39,492 nucleotides of DNA from an uncultured Lachnospiraceae bacterium. GTDB lineage: Bacteria > Bacillota > Clostridia > Lachnospirales > Lachnospiraceae. The DNA is taken from contig CAMORO010000016.1 in NCBI GenBank assembly GCA_946623875.1, positions 1 to 39,492 on the forward strand, read 5' to 3'. Positions 8,688 through 16,764 of the stretch are shown piece after piece. Made by a program: the position numbers and the translations under genes. The notes beneath the pieces were generated by a model. It saw nothing but the letters and a program-made list of their open reading frames with translations, searched no databases and was not told the DNA's origin. Position 1 is the first letter of the stretch; the number at the start of each line of letters is the position of its first letter.

Positions 8688-10151
8688 TCAGAACAGCGGT
8701 TTCATCGTAGGATAGAGCTGCTTAAAGTACTGATACTTCTTCTCGTACTTAGCCGTAAGCTCTGCATCGGGCTTAACCACATCTACAACCTTGACCAGCT
8801 TGTCTGCCGCTTCCTCAACAGATGCATATTCACCACAGCCTACTGCCGCAAGGATCGCACCGCCGTATCCCGGTCCCTCTTCCGATTCGATAACTTCCAC
8901 GGGAATACCGAGAACATTGGCCATCATCTTCTTCCACAGTGGTGATTTGGCACCGCCGCCGCATATCTTCGTACTTTCTATCTTTATGCCCTGTGATCTT
9001 GCCACCTCGAAGGAATCGCGGATACCGAAGCATACGCCTTCAAGTACTGCCTGCGTCATGTCAGCCCTTGTCGAATCCATTGACATTCCTATAAATACGG
9101 CCCTTGCATCAGGATTGTTGTGAGGTGAACGCTCACCCATAAGGTAAGGCATGAAGAACACATTGTTCTCACCAAGCTTATCCTCTGTGATCGGTTCCTG
9201 CTCCTTTGCAAAATCAGTCGTACCGATGATATCCTCCATCCACCACTTATTACATGATGCTGCGGAAAGCATACATCCCATAAGATGGTAATGACCGTCA
9301 GAATGAGCGAAGGCATGGAGCGCATTCTTATCATCAACCGTAAATTCCTTACTGGAAATAAATATCGTTCCGCTGGTACCAAGAGAGATATTACATTTAC
9401 CGTCTCCGACCGTACCGGTTCCGACAGCCGCTGCGGCATTGTCACCGGCACCTGCGATTATCTTTACATCTTTGCTAAAGCCCAATTCATCAGCAAGCTC
9501 CGGCTTGATATTTCCCACTACCTCGTAGCTTTCGAATATCTTGGCAAGCTGTGACTCCTTAACGGAGCAGATTTCCATCATTTCCTTCGACCAGCATTTG
9601 TTCTTTACATCAAACAGAAGCATACCCGAAGCATCCGAAACATCCGTACAGTGAACTCCCGAGAGCTTGTAAGCGAGATAATCCTTCGGAAGCATTATCT
9701 TCTCTATCTTTGCAAAGTTCTCAGGTTCATTCTCCTTCATCCACAGGATCTTGGGAGCCGTAAAGCCTGCAAAAGCGATATTGGCTGTGTACTGAGACAG
9801 CTTGTCCTTACCTATGACATTGTTCAGATAGTCCGTTTCCTTGCCGGTACGTCCGTCATTCCACAGGATCGCGGGACGGATCACGTTATCATCCTTATCA
9901 AGTACTACAAGACCATGCATCTGACCGCCGAAGCTGATACCGGCGATCTGACTCTTATCGCACTCGCTTGTCAACTCCTTAAGTCCCGCATAAGACTGCT
10001 CCCACCAGTCCTCGGGCTTCTGCTCCGACCATCCCGGATGGGGGAAACTGAGCGGATACTCCTTTGATACGATCTTCTCGATCTTTCCGTTTCCATCCAT
10101 CAGAAGCATCTTAACCGCACTTGTACCAAGATCTACACCTATATATAACAT
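8688..10151 (-). CDS. xylB: Xylulokinase
   Basis: 487 residues, FGGY kinase family. It phosphorylates D-xylulose to xylulose-5-phosphate for entry into the pentose phosphate pathway. Motifs are VDLGTSAVK at the N-terminus, GISFGGQMHGLVVLD and RPAILWNDGRT (characteristic of XylB), GAGDNAAAAVG and LGTSGTIF, and GGGAKSPLWKKMMANVLG near the C-terminus. An AAGGAGG site precedes the ATG. It follows the GH3 gene by 60 bases without a visible terminator, so the two are probably one operon. No xylose isomerase gene is adjacent; only a 3' remnant occurs at 38875-39267. Confidence 0.95.
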   Translation of the reverse strand: MLYIGVDLGTSAVKMLLMDGNGKIEKIVSKEYPLSFPHPGWSEQKPEDWWEQSYAGLKELTSECDKSQIAGISFGGQMHGLVVLDKDDNVIRPAILWNDGRTGKETDYLNNVIGKDKLSQYTANIAFAGFTAPKILWMKENEPENFAKIEKIMLPKDYLAYKLSGVHCTDVSDASGMLLFDVKNKCWSKEMMEICSVKESQLAKIFESYEVVGNIKPELADELGFSKDVKIIAGAGDNAAAAVGTGTVGDGKCNISLGTSGTIFISSKEFTVDDKNALHAFAHSDGHYHLMGCMLSAASCNKWWMEDIIGTTDFAKEQEPITEDKLGENNVFFMPYLMGERSPHNNPDARAVFIGMSMDSTRADMTQAVLEGVCFGIRDSFEVARSQGIKIESTKICGGGAKSPLWKKMMANVLGIPVEVIESEEGPGYGGAILAAVGCGEYASVEEAADKLVKVVDVVKPDAELTAKYEKKYQYFKQLYPTMKPLF

Positions 10152-10211
10152 TTATATATCCTCCTTCTTACTGATCTTTCTGTTTTGTATTGACAGTTTT
10201 GTGTTTATCAG

Positions 10212-12353
10212 TTACAACTCCACTTCGACTTTGACCGGAGTTACGCCGCACAGAGATACACTGTGCTCATCCGGCTGGCTTACACCTGCATACAGTGTAA
10301 AGCTGTTGCTGTCAAGGACAAGTTCACCTTCATCGTTGTACTCCATGAACGCCTTGCCGGGGATCGAGAAGAAAAGTCCCACTTCCTCTCCCGGCTTAAC
10401 TGCCACTCTCTTAAATGCACATAAGCTGTGGTTCCTTACAGCGTAAGATGATTTGTTATCCTTTATGTATATCTGGACTACCTCCTCTATTGCAGTTGCG
10501 CTCTCATTGCGGACGGTTACCGTCAGATCGATCCCGGCTTTTTTAAGCCTTTCCGGATCCCCCGCAGCTTTCTTAAGCGCATCAACATTGATTTCGGCAT
10601 TCCTGATCGCCAGCTTACCGTATGTCAGTCCGAACCCGAAGGGATACTGCGCCTCATTTTCCATATATCTGTAGGTACGTCCCTTCATTGAATAATCGGT
10701 GAATTCGGGAAGCTCCTCAAGTGAATTGTATAAGGTTATCGGAAGCTTGCCTGACGGAGATTTCTTACCGAACAACAGGTTGGCAAAAGCCCTGCCTCCC
10801 TCAGCTCCGGGATACCATGCCTGGATAATGGCCTTGACATTGCTGGCATCTCTTGCGAACGAAAGATCCATCGCCGAACCGGTCATAACCGCTACGATCA
10901 CCGGCTTCCCGGTATCAATAACAGCCTTGGCAAGTATTCTCTGCGACTCGGGGAAGTTGAGATCCGGCTTATCACCCGAAGCATAGCTGTTACCCGTATC
11001 GCCTTCCTCGCCCTCAAGTGTTTCATCAAGACCGAGTACCAGAACAACTACATCCGAATGACCGGCAACAACTTTTGCCTCTGCCAGCCTGTCATTTTCA
11101 AAGGCGAGCGGTTCAACTCTGTCCTTATACAAATGGCATCCCTCTGAATACAGAACGTTAATGTTCGGTCCGGCCTCATCCTGTATACCTTCAAGTATAG
11201 TGGTATATCTCGAAGAAGTTCCGTGGTAATTGCCTATAAGCGCCACCCTGCTGTTGGCATCGGGTCCAATAACGCCTATTGTATTGACTCCGCCCTTGTT
11301 AAGGGGAAGAAAATCATCATTCTTAAGAAGTACCATCGACTTCTCAGCCACTTTCACGGCATATTCCCTGTGTTCACGGCACTCAACCTTTTCATAAGGT
11401 ATGTTGTCATATTCACAGGAATCGAAGAGTCCCAGCATAAACCGTGTCGTATACAGCCTTATGCATGCTCTTGTTATCTCCTCCTCTGTAACCAGTCCGT
11501 CATTATAAGCCTTCATTAAGTGAATGTATGTATTTCCACAGTTGACATCACAGCCCTTCTTAAGCGCCAGAGCCGCCGATTCCTCTATGGTCTTCGTAAC
11601 CATATGATGCTCATGAAAATCTCTTATAGCCCAGCAGTCCGAAACGAAATGACCTTCAAAGCCCCATTCACCACGCAGGATATTTTCCATAAGCTCGGTG
11701 TGTGCGCAGCACGGCTCACCATTTGTACGGTTATAGGCTCCCATGACTGCCTCAACATGCGCTTCCTTTACACATTCCTCAAAGGCCGGAAGATAGGTTT
11801 CCCTCATATCCTTTTTGGTAGCTTTGGCATCAAACTCATGCCTAATTGCCTCCGGACCGGAATGTACCGCAAAATGCTTGGCACAGGCCGCAGTTCTTAA
11901 ATACTCACCATCTCCCTGAAGACCCCTGATATAAGCCGCTCCAAGCTTAGATGTGAGGAACGGATCCTCTCCAAATGTCTCATGTCCACGTCCCCATCTG
12001 GGATCGCGGAAGATATTAACATTAGGCGACCACATGGTCAGTCCCTTATAAATATCCCTGTCTCCTTCTTCAGACACAGCATTGTACTTAGCCCTGGCTT
12101 CCGTTGAAACTATCTCTCCGACTTTCTCAATAATACTTTCATCGAAGGTTGCCGCCATGGCTATTGCCTGGGGAAATACAGTAGCCTGTCCCGATCTGGC
12201 AACACCATGGAGCGCCTCATTCCACCAGTTATACGCAGGAATGCTTAACCTGTCGATCGCAGGAGAATCATACCTGAGCTGACTGGCTCTCTCCTCTACG
12301 GTCATCATTTCAACCAGGGTTGTTGCTTTTTTTCTGGCTTCTTCTCTGTTCAT
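10212..12353 (-). CDS. GH3 beta-xylosidase-type glycoside hydrolase
   Basis: 713 residues. It probably removes xylose from xylo-oligosaccharides inside the cell, since there is no signal peptide. The N-terminal barrel carries YNWWNEALHGVAR (41-53) and ATVFPQAI (57-64), typical of GH3 xylan 1,4-beta-xylosidases, the KH pair at 159-160, and the nucleophile in FVSDCWAIRDF (Asp239). The alpha/beta domain follows (VLLKNDDFLPL, YPGAEGGRAFANLL), then a C-terminal fibronectin-III-like domain ending near 713. It is first in the operon with xylB, behind a promoter and a XylR-type operator. Arabinofuranosidase or beta-glucosidase activity cannot be ruled out from sequence alone. Confidence 0.92.
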   Translation of the reverse strand: MNREEARKKATTLVEMMTVEERASQLRYDSPAIDRLSIPAYNWWNEALHGVARSGQATVFPQAIAMAATFDESIIEKVGEIVSTEARAKYNAVSEEGDRDIYKGLTMWSPNVNIFRDPRWGRGHETFGEDPFLTSKLGAAYIRGLQGDGEYLRTAACAKHFAVHSGPEAIRHEFDAKATKKDMRETYLPAFEECVKEAHVEAVMGAYNRTNGEPCCAHTELMENILRGEWGFEGHFVSDCWAIRDFHEHHMVTKTIEESAALALKKGCDVNCGNTYIHLMKAYNDGLVTEEEITRACIRLYTTRFMLGLFDSCEYDNIPYEKVECREHREYAVKVAEKSMVLLKNDDFLPLNKGGVNTIGVIGPDANSRVALIGNYHGTSSRYTTILEGIQDEAGPNINVLYSEGCHLYKDRVEPLAFENDRLAEAKVVAGHSDVVVLVLGLDETLEGEEGDTGNSYASGDKPDLNFPESQRILAKAVIDTGKPVIVAVMTGSAMDLSFARDASNVKAIIQAWYPGAEGGRAFANLLFGKKSPSGKLPITLYNSLEELPEFTDYSMKGRTYRYMENEAQYPFGFGLTYGKLAIRNAEINVDALKKAAGDPERLKKAGIDLTVTVRNESATAIEEVVQIYIKDNKSSYAVRNHSLCAFKRVAVKPGEEVGLFFSIPGKAFMEYNDEGELVLDSNSFTLYAGVSQPDEHSVSLCGVTPVKVEVEL

Positions 12354-12397
12354 ATATACCCTCTGCTTTCTTAAAAACGAGTGCCGATATTACATCA

Positions 12398-12426
12398 ATT
12401 TTACCTCTTTTTCGTAAAGGATACAA
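12398..12426 (-). promoter_or_regulatory. Candidate promoter of the xylosidase-xylB operon
   Basis: On the minus strand, TTGTAT and TAAAAT are spaced by 17 bases, about 45 bases upstream of the ATG. The operator-like palindrome lies 4 bases upstream of the -35 box. The -35 match is only moderate. Confidence 0.4.
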
Positions 12427-12430
12427 GTAA

Positions 12431-12451
12431 TTAGTTTAATAAATGAACTTA
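12431..12451. promoter_or_regulatory. XylR/ROK-type operator ahead of the xylosidase gene
   Basis: 21 bp with half-sites TTAGTTTA and TGAACTTA. The first half is identical to the site at 7405-7425 and the overall length and spacing agree. The pair links the ROK regulator with the xylosidase-xylB operon. Confidence 0.55.
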
Positions 12452-12516
12452 TTATGTACAGCCCGCTCCCGTACTGCTTTCCGCTCGTGAACAAAACCGT
12501 AGCTGTTCTGAATATA

Positions 12517-12580
12517 TAAAAAAACACATTCCGGGTAAAGAAAGGATCTGATTGTTCCATCCTTTGCTTCACCCGGAATG
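12517..12580 (-). terminator. Strong terminator of the aquaporin gene
   Basis: The long arms CATTCCGGGTGAAGCAAAGG... and ...CCTTTCTTTACCCGGAATG pair over about 20 bases. They are followed on the minus strand by TGTTTTTTTATA. It lies about 45 bases past the aquaporin stop codon. Confidence 0.88.
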
Positions 12581-12623
12581 ATATGACAGTAACGTTTATT
12601 TCAGTCAACTACAGCATTTATGC

Positions 12624-13328
12624 TTAAGCCTCTGCATCCTTCTTAACATCATCTTCCTTCTCAAGGAACTTGTATACACAGGCTGCCAAAGCCGCACCTA
12701 CAAGAGGACCAACAATGAATACCCAGAGACTCGAAAGGGCATCACCGCCTGCGAAAATAGCGGGACCAAGGCTCCTTGCGGGGTTAACGCTGGTTCCCGT
12801 AAGACCTATACCGAGGATATGTACAAGTACAAGAGTAAAACCTATGATAAGTCCGCCAAAAGATCCATGGCCTGCCTTCTTGCTTGTTACACCGAGTATT
12901 GTCATAACAAAGATAAAGGTAAGGACGATCTCAACAAGAAGACCTGCTACCGAGCTGCCATGTACACCACCAAGACCATTTGATCCGTAGCCGCCTGTCA
13001 TATCGGCCACACCGCCGAGATTAAACACTGCTGCCAGCAAAGCAGTTCCAACGATCGAACCAAGACACTGCGATACCACATACCCTCCGAAATCACGTCC
13101 GGAAATACCGCCTGTCATAAATACTCCCAAAGATACTGCCGGATTGATATGACATCCCGAGATGTTACCTACGCAATATGCCATTCCCACAATAACAAGA
13201 CCGAATGCAAATGCCGTAAGCATGTATCCGCATCCGTAGCCGCTTTCACAGCCGACCAACATTGCGGTACCGCAGCCCATAAACACAAGCACACAGGTAC
13301 CAATAAACTCTGCCACGTATTTCTTCAT
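12624..13328 (-). CDS. Aquaporin (AqpZ-like water channel)
   Basis: 234 residues, the MIP family length, with six membrane segments. The two NPA boxes are GCHINPAVSLG (Asn62) and TSVNPARSLGPA (Asn182). The selectivity filter has His170 and Arg185 in the positions that mark water-specific AqpZ rather than glycerol facilitators, and the GlpF-type Asp after the second NPA is absent. It acts in the cytoplasmic membrane. The ATG has an AGGGAG site, and the gene is monocistronic with its own terminator. The charged C-terminal tail (EKEDDVKKDAEA) is cytoplasmic. Some bacterial homologues also pass small solutes, so strict water specificity is an inference. Confidence 0.93.
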   Translation of the reverse strand: MKKYVAEFIGTCVLVFMGCGTAMLVGCESGYGCGYMLTAFAFGLVIVGMAYCVGNISGCHINPAVSLGVFMTGGISGRDFGGYVVSQCLGSIVGTALLAAVFNLGGVADMTGGYGSNGLGGVHGSSVAGLLVEIVLTFIFVMTILGVTSKKAGHGSFGGLIIGFTLVLVHILGIGLTGTSVNPARSLGPAIFAGGDALSSLWVFIVGPLVGAALAACVYKFLEKEDDVKKDAEA

Positions 13329-13364
13329 CCTATAATCTCCCTTCTATAAAAACAGAATATATAC

Positions 13365-13396
13365 TTATAGGCGGGTCACTTCGGACTCGCCTATAA
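13365..13396. repeat. Leader hairpin upstream of the aquaporin gene
   Basis: TTATAGGCG (13365-13373) and CGCCTATAA (13388-13396) are perfect 9-bp arms, with a further GTC/GAC pairing inside the loop. It lies about 37 bases upstream of the aquaporin ATG, so it is either in its 5' leader or an operator. No T-run follows directly, so I do not call it a terminator. Confidence 0.45.
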
Positions 13397-13417
13397 AATA
13401 ATACCATATAACATGAG

Positions 13418-13474
13418 ACAGATACAATATATTTTTATAAAAATATATCTTTATACTATATATTGTATATCTGT
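13418..13474. repeat. 57-bp AT-rich inverted repeat
   Basis: ACAGATACAATATAT on the left matches the reverse complement of the right end except for a 2-base insertion. Inside it is a perfect 22-bp palindrome at 13427-13448 made only of A and T. It lies between the aquaporin gene and the RACE gene, next to the lone MITE end at 13492-13522. Confidence 0.55.
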
Positions 13475-13491
13475 AAAACAGTGAGTTTCAT

Positions 13492-13522
13492 AAGATATTT
13501 TGAGCCTGTTACGAATAGTTAC
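13492..13522. mobile_element. Lone end of the GTAACTATTC palindromic element
   Basis: On the minus strand it reads GTAACTATTCGTAACAGGC and continues TCAAAATA. This closely matches the first 25 bases of the element at 15168, with one base missing and one changed. The opposite end is not recognisable nearby, so this is probably a decayed copy. Confidence 0.5.
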
Positions 13523-13570
13523 CACAAAACAGAATACATCATAATAAAACTCAAAACCGGCTTCCCGGAT

Positions 13571-14980
13571 CTAAAACAGCATATGCTCGTAATACAGACC
13601 GGAGAATTCCTTAACATTACTTAAGGTTACCTCCTCACTGATCGCGATTATCTTCTCGATATCATCATCATTGAAGTGGGATCTGCCGTATTTGATCGCT
13701 CCCGCGAGTGACGAGTTACCTACTGTAACCACCTTTGACTGAAGCTCCTTCGGTATAAGCCCTATCGATACCGCACTCTGAACATCCAGTCCGTGTCCCA
13801 TCCCACCCGCAAGGTACAGCCTTTCGATATCCGATGCCATAACTCCGTAAGCTCTCATAAGAACCTCTATGCCTGCCCTGACCGCTGATTTGGCAAGCTG
13901 GAAATCCCTGATCTCCTTCTGATTTATCGTTACCGACTTACCGGACGAACCGATCCTGTAAGTATAGCCTTCATCGAAATACGGATCCTTCAACGCCCCG
14001 TTCTCATCAATAATACCGCTGTCCCGAAGATCGGCCATACACTTTATTACATCTGTTGCGGCATTAAGCCTTGTCCCTTCAAAAGCGGGCCCGGCAGCCG
14101 CCGATGCTGTAAGTATCCGGTCTTTGTTTCCGATCGCCATCTCACCGTTGGTTCCAAGATCAACAAACAGGTTGACACTGTCAGATTCATAAAACCCGCA
14201 GTAGTACAGTCCCGAAACAACATCACCGCCTATGAAAGCCGAAAGATTGGGAAGTATGGTCCATGGAAGTACACGACCGGAATCAAGCATCAGATTCTTC
14301 TTGAGCCAGCCGGTATAATACGGCCTGAACGGATAGTTGATCATCTCTTCGATAGGATACTTCATCATGAGATGGATCATGGTTGCATTACCTGCAACAA
14401 TGACATGGGCAGGCACTTTGGGAAATTCACTGATCAACGCGTTAATATCGTCAACCACACAGTCGCTCAGTTGCTCCGCATTTCCTTTTATCGCAGACTC
14501 ACTCCTTGATACTACATCTGCTCCGTAGCTGCATTGGGAATTGATCCTGCCGCCTTTATATATAACTTCACCGTTGCATACAAGTTCGGCCGCAATGGTG
14601 GTTGTTCCAATATCAATTGCCGCAAACGTCAGATCTTCAACGCCATCACAAGCAAGCGAAAAGGACATATCATCATCCGGAGCAGTTACAATGGATGTTT
14701 CACTCTCAGACATATCAAGTATTGTAACCCTAAGCTCATCCACATCATCCTTATCCGGTCTGACGAAACATGCAAGCCTGGCCCCCATCGCATTCTCCTC
14801 ATCCGTAAGGAGATACATCTCTTCATAGGAAGCCTCATTCATCTTCTGTTCATCAAGCATGATCCTGCATTTCCCGCAGGTATGGCGCCCGTTACAGAAC
14901 GCTCTGATCATAATACCCTGTCTTCTTAAAGCATCAAGTACCGTTTCGTCCTTTTTACAATTAATGGTATATTCCCTCAT
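13571..14980 (-). CDS. [2Fe-2S] ferredoxin-ASKHA protein, RACE-type (DUF4445)
   Basis: 469 residues from the ATG at 14980, which has a GGTGGGA site; a GTG three codons earlier lacks one. The N-terminus is a plant-type ferredoxin domain with Cys29, Cys35, Cys38 (CNGRHTCGKC) and Cys71 (RLACF). Next come a linker and a large ASKHA ATPase domain (AIDIGTTTIAAEL, VAGNATMIHLMM, VDLGTNGEMAIG, AAAGPAFEG, AGGMGHGLD). Family members such as RamA reductively reactivate corrinoid (B12) proteins using ATP. No corrinoid protein or methyltransferase is in the window, so the partner is unknown. It sits downstream of a membrane peptide and a CofE-like ligase on the same strand. Confidence 0.88.
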   Translation of the reverse strand: MREYTINCKKDETVLDALRRQGIMIRAFCNGRHTCGKCRIMLDEQKMNEASYEEMYLLTDEENAMGARLACFVRPDKDDVDELRVTILDMSESETSIVTAPDDDMSFSLACDGVEDLTFAAIDIGTTTIAAELVCNGEVIYKGGRINSQCSYGADVVSRSESAIKGNAEQLSDCVVDDINALISEFPKVPAHVIVAGNATMIHLMMKYPIEEMINYPFRPYYTGWLKKNLMLDSGRVLPWTILPNLSAFIGGDVVSGLYYCGFYESDSVNLFVDLGTNGEMAIGNKDRILTASAAAGPAFEGTRLNAATDVIKCMADLRDSGIIDENGALKDPYFDEGYTYRIGSSGKSVTINQKEIRDFQLAKSAVRAGIEVLMRAYGVMASDIERLYLAGGMGHGLDVQSAVSIGLIPKELQSKVVTVGNSSLAGAIKYGRSHFNDDDIEKIIAISEEVTLSNVKEFSGLYYEHMLF

Positions 14981-15032
14981 AAATCCCACCGTTTACGTAA
15001 AACACCGACTGCCTTCGACTGCCTGATCCTGT

Positions 15033-15143
15033 TTAATCTTCTATATCATCCTCGGCCGCTACCGCCGATATTACCGAAGTGACCGCCGAAACCACTACGG
15101 CAACAACTATCACTATAAATACAATCCCTACAAATAAAATCAT
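15033..15143 (-). CDS. Small single-span membrane protein (36 aa)
   Basis: From the ATG at 15143 with a GGAGG site 6 bases upstream, the product is 36 residues. It begins MILFVGIVFIVIVVAVVVSA, one strongly hydrophobic helix, and ends in an acidic tail (AAEDDIED). A longer frame starting at 15227 would begin inside the mobile element and lacks a ribosome binding site, so I reject that start. The gene lies 52 bases upstream of the RACE gene on the same strand. The element at 15168-15310 ends only 24 bases upstream of its ATG. Function is unknown. Confidence 0.6.
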   Translation of the reverse strand: MILFVGIVFIVIVVAVVVSAVTSVISAVAAEDDIED

Positions 15144-15159
15144 AGCCGACCTCCGTTTT

Positions 15160-15318
15160 ATATTTTTGTAACTATTCAGAACAGGCTCAAAATACTTCGT
15201 ATTTTTCGCTGCTTTGGATTCATCCAATACATAAATTTATAAAATATGCCCCTTACAAGCAAGCTTGACGGTTCATATTTTAAAATTTATGTGCTGTTCT
15301 GAATAGTTACATATTTTT
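15160..15318. mobile_element. MITE-like palindromic element with 8-bp target duplication
   Basis: The element spans 15168-15310 (143 bp). Its ends are perfect 17-bp terminal inverted repeats, GTAACTATTCAGAACAG on the left and its reverse complement on the right. It is flanked on both sides by the exact 8-bp repeat ATATTTTT (15160-15167 and 15311-15318), the signature of transposition. It encodes no transposase, so it must be moved in trans. It separates the CofE-like gene from the small membrane gene and probably replaced or reshaped the latter's promoter region. Confidence 0.85.
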
Positions 15319-15356
15319 AATATCAATCCCGCACCCCTCCGAAAAACGAGGAATGA

Positions 15357-16547
15357 TCAGTCCGTAAAATTGTCAAAATATCCCTGAATAAGTATGAACG
15401 GCGTTCCCTTATCACCCGATCCGCTGGTCAGGTCACACAGGGATCCGATAAGATCGGTAAGCTGTCTGGGGGTTGTACCCTGAGAAGCCATCTTGCCCTT
15501 AAGATCCTTATCCTTCTCTTTTATGCTCTTGGTAATGGCATCCTTAAGTTCCTGTCCGCTCAAATGCTTGAAATCATTGTCCGCAAGATATTTAAGCTTA
15601 AGCTCATTTGGTGTTCCCACAAGTCCGTCTGTAAAGGCAGGCGATACGACCGGATCGGCCAGTTCCCATATCTTGCCCTTGGGATCCTTAAACGCGCCAT
15701 CACCGTATACCATAACCTCAACATGTTTCCCTGTAAGTGAGAGCATCTGCTTCTGTATATCTTCAACAAGGCTCTGGCAGTCTCTCGGGAACAGCTTAAC
15801 CTTGTCTTCGGTTGATTTATTGGATCCCAGCAGCCCGTACTTCTCATTGTATCCGCTGTCACCGACCGGTGCATTTAATATATCATCAAGTCCCAGTACC
15901 GTCTTCGCTCCGGCATTTGCAAGCAGCCTCTTGGTCCTTGCCCTTGAATGTATGTCACAGGTTATAACACAGTCGGTATATTCAAGAACCGCCCTGGCCT
16001 GATTGGCAAATATGATCTCAATATCAGCACCGGCTTCACGGACTATATTTGAGTAATAATCAACATAATCAACACCTGTGAATTCATGCTTGTTATCGCC
16101 GAACAGCTCCCTGTATCTCTCAAGTGTCAGCACATCACTGTACGGATTGACACCCGCTTCATCCAACTGATCATATGTAAGAAGCGCATTTCCCACCTCA
16201 TCACTGGGATAACTCAGCATAAGCACGACCTTACGACAGCCCTTGGCGATACCCTTAAGGCATATTGCAAAACGGTTTCGTGATAGTATGGGAAATATCA
16301 CTCCCACAGTGCCGCCACCTGTTTTCTTGCGCACATCATCCGCTATATCGGCCACAGTAGCGTAATTACCCTGTGCCCTTGCAACTATCGATTCGGTCAG
16401 GGCTATTATATCCCTGTCTCTTATCTTGATATCCTCGCTCGCCGCAGCATCCATAACACTGCTGACCGCTATGTCCACAAGATCATCGCCCTGACGGATT
16501 ATGGGCCCTCTTATTCCTCTTGATACCGTTCCTATAAGTCTTTCCAT
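15357..16547 (-). CDS. CofE-like protein (F420-0:gamma-glutamyl ligase family)
   Basis: 396 residues from the ATG at 16547, preceded by AGAAGG; an upstream TTG lacks spacing for a ribosome binding site. In methanogens and actinobacteria CofE adds glutamates to coenzyme F420-0 using GTP. The N-terminal region (IGTVSRGIRGPIIRQGDDL, then DIIALTESIVARAQG) and the later VMVYGDGAFKDPKGKIWELADPVVSPAFTDG segment match the family. The protein is longer than the archaeal enzyme (~250), as is usual for the clostridial branch. No F420 biosynthesis gene is nearby and this kind of bacterium is not known to make F420, so the real substrate is open. It ends in a Asp-rich tail. Confidence 0.82.
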   Translation of the reverse strand: MERLIGTVSRGIRGPIIRQGDDLVDIAVSSVMDAAASEDIKIRDRDIIALTESIVARAQGNYATVADIADDVRKKTGGGTVGVIFPILSRNRFAICLKGIAKGCRKVVLMLSYPSDEVGNALLTYDQLDEAGVNPYSDVLTLERYRELFGDNKHEFTGVDYVDYYSNIVREAGADIEIIFANQARAVLEYTDCVITCDIHSRARTKRLLANAGAKTVLGLDDILNAPVGDSGYNEKYGLLGSNKSTEDKVKLFPRDCQSLVEDIQKQMLSLTGKHVEVMVYGDGAFKDPKGKIWELADPVVSPAFTDGLVGTPNELKLKYLADNDFKHLSGQELKDAITKSIKEKDKDLKGKMASQGTTPRQLTDLIGSLCDLTSGSGDKGTPFILIQGYFDNFTD

Positions 16548-16764
16548 TAATACTACCTTCTTCCCGTACAATACTTTTGTTATAAGACGACATTGCCGCT
16601 CTCTTGCAACACCCCATATAATTACACCGGTTTTAAACCGTCATTTCAATTATACATATAAGATAAATTGTTTACAAGGGCATTTACCGTATTTCACAAA
16701 AACTGTATACAATCCCCAAAACAAAGTGTATATAATATATGTATCAACTCACAGGAGGAATCTC

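Noticed and set aside
12500-12513. Another end of the palindromic mobile element (CTGTTCTGAATA)
   Set aside because: Twelve bases match, but the outer GTTAC is missing and no partner end is nearby. It is too short to call.
13365-13396. Intrinsic terminator ahead of the aquaporin gene
   Set aside because: The stem is strong but no T-run follows on either strand within a few bases. I recorded it as a leader hairpin instead.
15144-15227. Longer start for the small membrane protein
   Set aside because: The extra 28 codons come mostly from the mobile element and have no ribosome binding site. The ATG at 15143 has GGAGG at ideal spacing.
16501-16764. N-terminal extension of the esterase gene upstream of 16765
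   Set aside because: It overlaps the start of the CofE-like gene on the other strand, and the ATG at 16765 has an AGGAGGAA ribosome binding site while the upstream ATG does not.
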